Assembly (NCBI RefSeq): GCF_019175385.1
Contig: NC_083337.1
Coordinates: 45,484,938 to 45,548,937 of the forward strand
From: Lycium barbarum
Taxonomy: Eukaryota; Streptophyta; Magnoliopsida; Solanales; Solanaceae
Reading direction: 5' to 3'
Length of the DNA: 64,000 bases
A program made the position numbers and the translations under genes. A model generated the notes under the pieces. The model had not been told where the DNA came from, ran no database searches, and was given only the letters and a program-made list of their open reading frames with translations. The number at the start of each line of letters is the position of its first letter. Within the stretch, counting starts at the first letter, position 1. Below, in pieces: positions 40,307 through 50,303 of the stretch.

Positions 40307-41386
40307 CTTATGGCCGATTAACTAATGATAATACGACTTCTCTTGAAGGTAGAAACGTGGCATTGAAGGAGAACAAGCAAGCGATAGATTAGTTAAACGA
40401 AAAAGGTATGTGAGGCTAGTCCTTTCTTTATATGGCATTAATCGTATAGTATGATCTTTTTTCATCTTCATGAATTTCTTACAATCCGGAAAAACTACGA
40501 GCCTATGTTCATGAATAGCTATATGAGATAAAAGATATGTATGAGTCCATGATATGATGATCCTATAAAGCTAATGATGCTATCTATAACCCATTGATGT
40601 CGCAATTGTATACACTCACCTTATATGCTAATTCCTTCAAGGTGAGGCAGAATGTCAATGAATGCTCCATAATGAAATCGGGGGATCACGACCTTACGTC
40701 ACCCCGATAAAGTGTAGTTGTCCTTGAGTCTTTATGCATGTGTTATGATGAGCATACTATGATGAGCATATTATGATGATGATATAACACCGCGCCTATA
40801 TGGCCGGGCAGTCACCGCTAAAGCGGGCAGCGTATACACCATGGCCAAATGGCATGGGCAGATACCACTAGTGGGCGGCATGAGATGATACCCCGGACGC
40901 GGGAGGCCTGGACGCAGGCTAATGATTATCACACCGATCCGATATGGACGGGCAGCTTATACATTTATGCACATATGATATGATGATGATTATGAAGTAA
41001 GACAGCATGTGTTATTTTTTTATAAGAGACAGTCATATACAGTTGCTCCTTACTGATGCTTTCTTTATCTCATTGACGTATCATTATTGTTTATGCCTCT
41101 CATACTCAGTACAATGTTCGTACTGACGTCCGTTTTCTTTGGACGCTGTGTTCATGCCCACAGGTAGACAGGGAGGTGATCTTGATCCAGACTCGTAGGA
41201 GCCAGTAGCTGATTTGAGAGCACTCCATTGTTCTGGAAGTGCTTATGATTATTCTTTTGTGTATATGTATATTTTGGGGCACGACAGGGTCTTGTCCAGT
41301 CCTTATGTCTAGTACTCTAGTAGAAGCTCGTAGATACGCAGTGTGGGTTATATGGTCTCACGAGGTTGCTACTATGTATGTATGTA

Positions 41387-41408
41387 TATATGTATATATA
41401 TATATACA

Positions 41409-41465
<57 letters not shown>
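41387..41465. repeat. TA-rich microsatellite
   Basis: Nearly pure TA/TATG repeat inside the inverted LTR. The matching place in the left LTR (around 15640) has only a short TA run, so it has expanded in this copy. Confidence 0.9.
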
Positions 41466-41648
41466 GATGGCCGAAAGGCTTATGTATATAAAAGCATTTA
41501 TGTTCTTAAATGAAAGATGATTTCCTTATAATTTGAGCATGAATTTGATAAAGGAACATTTAATGAGCATGATAAGTAGTAGAACGAGTGGTGCTCGGTG
41601 GTTAGCCCGGGGTACCCGTCACGGCCCTAGTCGGGTCGTGACAAATAT

Positions 41649-41729
41649 AATGCAGTAAAGGTTCCTTTTTGTCTCATAAAAAAGGATCCAAAATTTTTGG
41701 ACCTAAAAGTCTAAGATTTGAGTCCACTT

Positions 41730-41764
<35 letters not shown>

Positions 41765-41878
41765 CACACAACTAGTATCAGTTGTGTGAGACAGATAATA
41801 AAATTCTTCGAAATGACTTTAGTTAAGTGAAAATTAAAGATGAATATCTTAACTTATACTTCGTGAGACTTATTGAAC
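41649..41878. other. Flanking DNA with a poly-A run and a perfect hairpin
   Basis: 27 consecutive A (41734-41760) are followed at once by a perfect inverted repeat, 41761-41792: GTCTCACACAACT, a 6-base loop, AGTTGTGTGAGAC. GTCTCA also occurs upstream near 41674, so a short poly-A-tailed insertion with a target duplication is possible but unproven. This stretch is the shared 3' flank of the candidate plus-strand exon (joined across the large element) and of the minus-strand gene ending at 41879. Confidence 0.6.
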
Positions 41879-44800
41879 TCATTTCTTAAAAGATTTATGC
41901 ATTGAGAAGCTACCTCCTCTATGTATGAAAGGGTTGACATCATCCATGTGGTCCCATTTTACAAGAACTTCAGCTTCTCTTTGTTTTGAAAAGATATTTT
42001 CCTGAGAAATTAGATGATCTTGTTTTCCATGTGTATCCTCATGCACAGATTTGTCGCCCTCTGTCGCATTGTGTATTTTCTTTTGTGGAGAAACTTCAAG
42101 TAGGCCAAAGCTTGTAGTGGATAGTACTCCCTCCTTGTCATTTTCAGCTGCAAATGCTGGCCCAGCATAAAAATAATAAAAAGAAAACATTAAATGTAGC
42201 TAAAGATTTTGATTAAGTAAAAGAATTAAAGTTGCACACACAAATGATATAATTCTTGTGCTTTAGACAATGTATTTGTTAAGAGTTTCCTTCGTGAAAA
42301 ATACCTTTGTTAATTGTAAAATCAGCGAGCACCAATTTAACATTATTGGCTAGGCTTACAATCATTTCTTCTTCGGGACAATTGTCTTCACGGGGATGTA
42401 CCTTTTCCACATGAATAGCTTTGTTCCTTTCAACGTCTTTTTCTTGAACAACTTCTTGTTGATCAAAACGTACAGATTTTCTAGTATTATTCCCCATTTC
42501 TAAGGATTCTGCAATGGGGGCTAGCTCCATATTTTCTGCAAAAATATGAACCCAATATAGAAACATGGAAAATACTTCATTGGTCTTAATTTAAGTGAAG
42601 GTATCCAATTAGAGATAGAATTGAAGAAAGAAAGAAATATTTTTGAAACTTATGATCTAAAACATCTCATAAACAATTATGTGATTATAAATGATTTCAT
42701 CGAACATAATTTTTTTTTTCTTAAAGTTAAATGATTTTTGAATATAGAAATGTGTCATTCTTTTTTTTAGCAGAATGAAAAATGGGGAGTAATCCAAATA
42801 AACTGAGACAAGGGAGTAGTGATCACCCTGTAGCAAAGGATTTTGGTAACGTAAGAATAATAAATTCTATAGGTACATACACTAACCAAATAATTCTTAT
42901 GGCTTATCGAATGCACGGAGAAAGTAACTACCTTCATTGTATGAAAATTCAGAGGCCAATTCTTCATTTTTGGCCTTCTCATTTCCATTGTCTTGAGGAA
43001 AACTTTTATGGGTATCCAAGTTTGCAAAGATTACATTATTTCCTTCTTTCAACAATGATTCCGTATGGATGACATTCATGAAGACATTATAAAAAGAATA
43101 CTTGTGAGATTTTGAAGGACTTGGACATTTATTTCCTGCAAAAATGATGACTCGTTGATATGTATAACAAAAGATGATGAACACTTGATATAGCTAATAT
43201 CTTTGTTAAAGTTTAAGTTCTAATGATATAAAAATATATACACAATCAGGTCAGTTAATAAAATAATTATACGTAAATCATATTATAAACATTAAGTGGT
43301 AACTCCTACCATGTTATGATATGTTAAAATTTACTAGATGTAAGAAATGTTTCTACAGTGTAAAATTTTTAAATCTTTTTTGTTATTGGAATTGTCACGA
43401 CCCGTTTGGTCGTTATTGTACTTTTGACCTATTTACCCTCGTTGACCCTTCACTGAGCCTTGTTAGTATGATTTTGACCCGCGGGGATGGGCGACACGAT
43501 TCCCGAGGTAATCGGGCAAGTTTTAAGGTGATTTATGAGAATTAGAACCTTAAAGTGAAAAACAACTTTGATTGACATTTGGCTTTTGGGTAAATGGACC
43601 TTTTCAAAAATTCATCAATTTTGTAAGGTCCGGAGGGTCGATTATGACTCGGTGGGAGGCTCTCGATGCACTCAGGAGCGTTTTGGGCTTTTGGTTAAAA
43701 AGTTGGTTTTTGGCCATGGGGGTTGACCAGGTCAAACAGACCTCCGATGGGAATTCTCAGACCACGAGTGAATCCGCAACGATTTTTTATATATGTGTGC
43801 ATGTCCGTTTTGTACCTGAGATGTCTCGGGTGATTGTCGAGATTTGGAAAGAACTTGGTGAAAAACCAGAAGTTACTGGTTTCTGGTGTCTCGCCCCAGC
43901 GGACCGCCTCAGCGATACCTGGTTCGTGGGCGTGGAAGAGTTGGATTTCATGGAAATCCATCCTAGCGGAAGGTATTCTGCTGAGGCAGATGCATGGCAA
44001 TGGACCGTCTTCTGCGTTGTTCCAGATTCATTAAATGCTTAAGTTAAACCCTTCATTTGCCATTCCAAAAATTATTTCTCCAAACTGTCTTAAGGGTGAT
44101 TTGAAGTGCTTTTGCGTGGATTCTTCTAGGGTAAGTCTCTTCAACCTTGTTATCTATTATTTACCTTTCCTAAGCTTGAATCAATGGTGGAAATCTAGAA
44201 AACTAATTGAAAAAGATGAGTCTCAACCTTAACTTTGTTATTTGAATTTTAGGCTTCAAATGTGAGATAATTGATGGATTTTCCTAATCTAAGCATGGAA
44301 TTTCTTTAAAACCAATAGGCTTGAATCTTTCGTTTGAGTTAAGAAATTGAATAAGGAAAAGCTAGGGTTTATGTCTAATTTGGGGGTTTTGCTTTGAATG
44401 ATGAAATTGATCAATACTTGAGCTAAATTAGCAATTGGAGAGTAGAATTGAACTTCTACAACATTGGGTTACCATTTTTATCTTTAAAATACTTGTCTTA
44501 ACCTTGTTGGCCCGATTTCCCTCTTTTCCATAGTTGATTTTTTATTCAAGCGAATGTATAGAAATATGGGTACCGTTATTCCCCGTTTCTAACTTAAATT
44601 CCAATAATAACTAGACTTTGAGTATTCAGAGGCTCTTCAGAAGGGCAAGGCTAACATTTGACGATTCGTGACACTATCTCAGCGTCGAGGTAGGTTACAG
44701 CTTACCTTTCAGTTAGACTTCAGTTAGCGAAGCATATGTAGAAGTTAGTTATTGACGGAGAAAGCATGTTAAGCCTTCGGGTATAAAGTTGGGATGTATT

Positions 44801-46554
44801 CTTAGGTTAGTACTATTGATGACTCGTGGGCTTGTCTTCTCATTTACTGTGATTTGGCTTGTTGACGTGTGTGTGGTGTTAGGCTTGCTGCTTATTTGCC
44901 ATGTTATGTTGTGATACGTTTGTCTCTCATGTATCTTGTCATTTATCTTTGATAAAGGAAGAATTGGATTCGGTATTGTTATTGTGATGTGTGCTCATGT
45001 AGAGGCACGAATGAGATTGGATTATTATTTAAACTTGAGATTGATATCATGCATATCATTCATACACATTCTACATGATTCATTGATATGAACTGTGACT
45101 TAATATTAGAAATGATAAGAGAAAAAGTGAAACATCTGAGGCTTCTTATTATGGTGTTTACTACATGTATATTTCATATGGCATCTAATATTTCATGTTA
45201 CCTATATGGTCCAAAGGGAAATTGTTCCAGACGCGGCACTGCACAGATTTGGGAATAAGTTTGTATTGGTAGTTGATTTATGGATGTTGTTATGTTTGTT
45301 CACCTTTATGATTATTGTTAATTCGACATTTATGCATGCATTTCATCCTGCATTTCTCATGGTAATGTGGTGTGGTTCTAATGGAGAAATTGATGGGAAA
45401 AGGTTATGGAAACGTATGATAAGGAAGTGAATGTACGAAAGTCACCTCTGGGCTGTGAGCGGAGTAACTATGGACAGTTTTGATATGGAAGCCATCTCTG
45501 GGTTATGTGCGGAGTGACTAGTGTTGTGGAAGTCATCTCTCGGCTGTGCGGAGTGACTGGTACATGGACTTCGCGGGTCTCCCATGGGTCATGACTATCG
45601 AACGTGGAGGTTTCCGTCCGTAGCATGTGTGTACGGTATGAGACAGTTGGCCAGTGCATTGCATCGCACCTGCATTCATAGTACCTCCCCTCATATCATT
45701 GATTTCGATTGTTGCATTTATTGAATTTCATGGTACGTTTCCGAATTGATTCCTTAGTTGATTATTCATTTGAGATGTTGTGTGCATGTTGATCCCTTAC
45801 CTAGACAATTGATGGATTCGAGGCATATAGGTTTCCGCTTAGGTTATGACTGTAGACTACTGAGATCGATTGTGGTTCATCTTACTGCAAGTCTTATGTG
45901 GATGTACTTAGTGACTATATTTAACTGCTTGTATACCTAGTTGTTGATTTCTTTCTTCATATATGTGAACTAATTGTTGTCGGCCTATGATGCCTACCAG
46001 TACTTGTTGTTTGTATTGATGCTACCTTTTTGCATTCTTTTCTGAGTGCAGAGTTTGTTGCAGATTCCACTTCAAGCCCTCGTGGGCGAGTTTCCAGGGT
46101 GAGCTATGTTCCGATCCGCTGCATGAAGACTCTTTAATCCTACTATCTTTATTTCATATCCTGGGACAGATTTATTATTGTAGACTTGTATTAGTATCTC
46201 TTGTACTATTCTGACCAGATTCGGGGGTTATATATTTAGATTCCGCATTACTATCTATTCATGATTTTAGACTTCTGTTGCTTCTTATTTACTATTTATG
46301 TTGTTTGGATGATTGAGTAAGGGACGGGTTCACCTACCAGGTGGGAAAGGGTAGGTGCCCGCACAATCGGTGATTTGGATCGTGACAGGAATAAACACAA
46401 AATAAAATTTCACATACTTAACTGTATAATCTTTGTGCCCTATCAAACGCATTGTTAACATATAATAGTAGTGTCAAAAAAAATCTTACAAAAAATAAAA
46501 TAAAATAGGAATAAGCTTGAGATACGATTACTTACCAAGAATTTGAGAATATTC
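41879..46554 (-). CDS. Unrecognised multi-exon gene, minus strand, 5' part lost
   Basis: Exons supported by splice signals are 46536-46554 (partial), 42932-43135, 42305-42535 and 41879-42147 (stop TGA). Acceptors read TTTTTGCAG or ATTTGCAG, and donors are GTAAG, GTAGTT and GTATTT. All three introns are phase 1 and the frame stays open across every junction, giving about 240 residues that end in MHKSFKK. The product is hydrophilic and Glu/Asn/Lys-rich, with pieces such as RKSVRFDQQEVVQEKD and NNVKLVLADFTINK. I see no signal peptide, membrane segment or known domain. A solo LTR (43393-46387) lies in the first visible intron and a larger LTR complex cuts the upstream exon at 46554. The surviving coding part looks intact, but the gene is probably truncated or inactive here. 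Confidence 0.55.
43393..46387 (+). mobile_element. Solo LTR, plus orientation (3.0 kb), inside an intron
   Basis: It starts TGTCACGACCCGTTTGGTCG at 43393 and ends TTGGATCGTGACA at 46387, flanked by GGAAT at 43388-43392 and 46388-46392. The start resembles the complement of the end of the LTR at 55453-58085, so it is the same family in opposite orientation. No primer-binding site follows. A 156-codon open frame at 43572-44042 lies in U3 and shows no known domain. Confidence 0.92.
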
Positions 46555-46608
46555 TGTGACGACCCGCTTGGTCGTTATAGTCTTTTCGGCATTTTTTACC
46601 CTTTCCCG
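46555..46608 (+). repeat. LTR start fragment in plus orientation
   Basis: TGTGACGACCCGCTTGGTCG and the next 30 bases resemble the start of the solo LTR at 43393. The sequence then switches to the complement of the same family's interior. This tip breaks the exon of the minus-strand gene at 46554. Confidence 0.6.
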
Positions 46609-48934
46609 AGCAATGAAGAATGGATGTAAGTGTGAATGCATATGTGATGCAATGCACTGGCCAACTGTCCATATCGTACACACATGCTAAGGACTGAAAC
46701 CTCCTTGTCTTAATAATCATAACCCATGGGGACCCGCAAATTCCATGTACACCCTGATCCTGGCAAGAAACCTCGGGTAGCGAGTACAACACATTATGCT
46801 TCAGTAACAACCTCGGATCACAGATTCTCATCTCTTTCTTACACGATCCGGCAAAGACCTCGGATGTTGCACTTTCTCACTTATCATCATCAGTACCAAG
46901 TCACAATTGATATCATTGCATTATATAAAATGAGAATGTGTGCCATGCATGATATCTTAATCAACAGTTAATCATAATCAAGATCTCATCCGTGTCTTAT
47001 CATAAGCACACATCACGATTCAACCTCATCTCATTAACCTTCCTTTTTTCGATGATAAGTGACATAACAAGAGAGAGATGAATGCATACACAAGTCACAA
47101 CATAGCAAATAAGGCCATAAGCCAAATCATAACAACAAGGCGACCAACCCACAAACAATAACAGAACCAACCTAATAGGATTTCACCTCCACACCATACC
47201 CGAAGGACTAACATGCTTTCTCCCTAAGTATCCAACTCCTACATATGCTTCACTAATTGGAGTCTAGTCAAAAAGGTAAACCGTAACCTACCTCAATGCC
47301 GAACGGGAGCCATGAACTATCCAACATCTAAGCCTAAATCAAAGATCAAGGTGAAGATTAAAGTGTTTAGGGTTTCCAAGTGAGCTTTGCACTTGTCTCC
47401 TCTTCTTGAAGATGCTTGGGTGAGTGTTTGTAAGGTGGAGTAACCTTGGAATTGAAGTGTTCTTGAATTTTGAGGTAAGATTTCATCTTAGTTTCATGCT
47501 TATGAGTTTATTTGGTAATTATGTCAAGATTTGAAGAAAAGAAATTGGAGGAAATTGAGGATATTTTGAGTTGTGAATTAACTTGAGCTATAATTATTAG
47601 CATGTTTTGAGCATAATCTTGTTATGAGGGATAATAATGATGTTAAAGAAGTGTCGTATACAAGTGTATAAGGGGTTGTGTTAAAGATGTTGTTATGGAT
47701 TGATTATGAAAAGAAGTTTTGGGATTGAATTGAGTATAATTTGAATGTAATCTTTTGATTATGGAATTGTGATGTTTTATTATGGTTTGGGAGTTGTTTT
47801 TGAGTTGGAGAAAATAGAAGATATGAGCGGAAATGCTGCCTAATTTTTGTTAGCTCATTTATTAATCTAGTTTGACCCTATAAGCGTTTCTATGACTTAC
47901 CCTTAGTGCGAATCATCTTGAATGTAGATTTACAAGCTTAGGAGGATAGGCGTTAAGTAAGCTAAGGAGACGACAAGGTATGTTAAGGCTATCCCTTTCT
48001 TTCTTACGGCATGAACTTTTTGATACAAACTCATTCACATGATATCCATAATGTCCTTATTTTTAGAAATACTTGAAGCTTATGGTTCTTGAGGTTCTTA
48101 TGATATTGTTGATAATTGTCTCATGATTTATTGATTCTTATCTTATGATTATTGATCTCATTCATTGATATTGATCTCATCTTATGATTATTGTTCCTCC
48201 AAGATGAGATATGTTCATGATGATAGCACCATAATGATAATTGGAGGTTTACCGACCTTACGTCACTCCGATAGAGTTTTAGCTTTTATTTGGGCTCTCA
48301 TGCATGCTTTATATATATGTATGTATTTTCTCACACCGCGTCGCGCTATAGTCAGCCGGGCAGATACGTTGATGTGCACACCACTGTAGTGGGCAGGTTA
48401 TGGTGTTACCCCGGACCCGGGATGATAATATGATGATAACACCAAGCCTAAATGGCCGAGCAGGATACTATATTTATGTATGTATAAAAAAAAAAAAAAA
48501 ATTTTTTAAAAAAGCTAAGCATGCGTGACATCCGCCTTAAGAGGCATTCAGAGGTACAGATTGATCTCTTTATCTTATGTTATCTTTATACTTTCATTAT
48601 TTTGTTATTCATGCCTTACATACTCGGTACCTTATTGGTACTGACGTCCTCTGGTTTCTGGACGCTGTGTTCATGCCCGCAGTTAGACAGGAAGACGGAC
48701 CAGACCCCTAGGTTGCTTCTTTAGCGATTGTACAGGAGCACTCCATTTGTTCCAGAGCTACAGTTCAGCTGGTATTATTCTTTCGTGTACATATATGGGC
48801 ATGGTGGGATCCTGTCCTATCTTTATGATATTATGCGCTCCATGTAGAGGCTCGTAGACAGATGTGTATAGGTTGATGTTCTGTGACCTTTTTGGACCAC
48901 ATTGTGTCACATCATTTTGGCAGCATTGTCGGCT

Positions 48935-48966
<32 letters not shown>

Positions 48967-50292
48967 GAGAGAGAGAGAGAGGCATAGTTCGTTAGCGAAT
49001 GAATAGATGTGCATTTATCTCTTAGACTCATGCCCTTACAGATTATGATACTTATGAGTTATCTTTGTGGTCGACCTAGATATGATTATGAGATGTACGT
49101 CAAGCGGTTCTCGGTAGGTTAGCTCCGGGTGCCCATTATGGCCCTGCGGTTGGTTCGTGACACCCAATTTAGAAAAAAACCCTAATTTTACATATTCATA
49201 AACCATGAAATTTAGATAGGTTCAACTTAGTATCTAATTATCCCATGTATTTCACCACTGGATTAACAAGATTTTCCAATCAAAGCTCACTTTCAAAGCA
49301 TATGATTCATAAAGTCAAACTTAGAGTCTACAACCTTTCTTTCTAACTAAACCTCTTAATTCCACCATAGAATCCCAGCCTAAACATTAAATAAAACACA
49401 AGGAAGTAAAAGGGAACTTACCCAATGAAGATTCAACCCTAAATGCTCCTCAATTCGCCCTAAGAACTCTCCAGGTTTCAATATAGTGAAAAGAAAAGGA
49501 ATGGTTCGAAATGGGAAAATATAAGGTTTCTGACTCAGCGATTTCCGCTTATGCGGAACAAGGGTCAACCTATGTGATCCTGCCTCAGCGAATACTAGTC
49601 CGCTAAAGCAGAATTCATTAATTACTCATCACTTACGCTAATGCGAACAAAGAGCCACATGCGCGTCAGCATGCCTGTGGAAGAGACCTCGCAGGTGCGG
49701 GGAAAACCAGACTCAACAGGTACTCGCATCTACGGACCAAGCCTCCCCTGGGTGGGACCGGAGACCGGCCTAAACTATCCCAGAAGTGACACATCAGAAA
49801 ACCAGAAAAATATGGTTTTCACCAAGTTCACCCAAAATCCCGACATCCATCTCAGACCTCTCGACTACAAACTGAATATGCATGCACATGTAAAATGCGC
49901 TATGAACTCACCCGTGGCCTCGAAATTTTCAACGGAGGTCACCTTGACCTGGTCAACCCCCAAATGAAAAAATCAAGTTTTCTACCAAGGGTACAAAACG
50001 CTCCTGAATGCCTTAGGAACCGAACCAATCATCCCACCAAGTCATAATCGACCCTCCAGACCTCATGGAATCAACACAATTTGAAAAAAGGTCTGTCTAC
50101 CAAAAAATCAACTATTGGTCAATCACGTTTCACTTTAAGTTTCTACTTCCTCAAATCCTACCAAAACTTGCCTGATGACCTCGGAAACAGTGTCGCCCAT
50201 CCCCACGGGTCAAAAGCACTCTAACAGCTAGGGGATGGGTCAACGGGGTTAAAATGGTCAAAACTGGCATAATGACAAAGCAGGTCGTTACA
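46609..50292 (-). repeat. Left LTR of the decayed element, truncated and interrupted
   Basis: 46609-47325 matches about 56035-56740, and 49162-50292 matches about 56997-58085, ending GGTCGTTACA. Relative to the right LTR it lacks the first 570 bp or so, and about 255 bp at the interruption. Confidence 0.75.
47326..49161 (+). repeat. 5'-truncated LTR fragment inserted in the left LTR
   Basis: It begins at AAGCCTAAATCAAAGATCAAGG, which matches 59119 onward in the LTR at 58286-60750, and ends TTGGTTCGTGACA at 49161. The first 830 bp or so expected for the family are missing, together with 255 bp of the host LTR. One deletion across the insertion boundary explains both. It contains TG and GA microsatellites at 48936-48980. 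Confidence 0.7.
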
Positions 50293-50303
50293 TCAGATAC
50301 CAA

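Larger units (their letters stand above)
15446..41643 (-). mobile_element. Chromovirus-like Ty3/gypsy element with an inverted right LTR and nested insertions
   Basis: The outer unit starts TGTCACGACCC at 15446 and ends GGGTCGTGACA at 41643, flanked by AATAT on both sides. From left to right: a complete minus-oriented LTR (15446-17887), a polypurine tract, minus-strand gag-pol (18102-22896), a primer-binding site (23087-23098), 171 bp of the expected second LTR (23103-23273), then a complete LTR of the same family in plus orientation starting at 23274. That last LTR is split by insertions at 23721-29443 and 30182-40306. Removing these and their duplicated sites leaves about 2.5 kb, against 2442 bp for the left LTR. 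Gag-pol order and the C-terminal chromodomain-like end fit the Tekay/Del lineage, whose long LTRs and iMet primer site also match. Confidence 0.8.
23274..41643 (+). repeat. Full-length LTR of the same family in opposite orientation, interrupted
   Basis: Segments 23274-23720, 29444-30181 and 40312-41643 join into one LTR of about 2.5 kb, starting TGTTATACCTTGG and ending GGGTCGTGACA. It is the complement of 15446-17887. The split points coincide exactly with 5-bp duplications of the nested insertions. A TATATAAAAG box at 41485-41494 is a candidate LTR promoter element. Antisense copies of the same box occur in the other LTRs of the family. Confidence 0.85.

Noticed and set aside
43572..44042. 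156-codon open frame in plus orientation
   Set aside because: It lies in the U3 part of a solo LTR with exact GGAAT duplication, has no recognisable domain, and the related LTR at 55453-58085 does not keep it as an intact frame.
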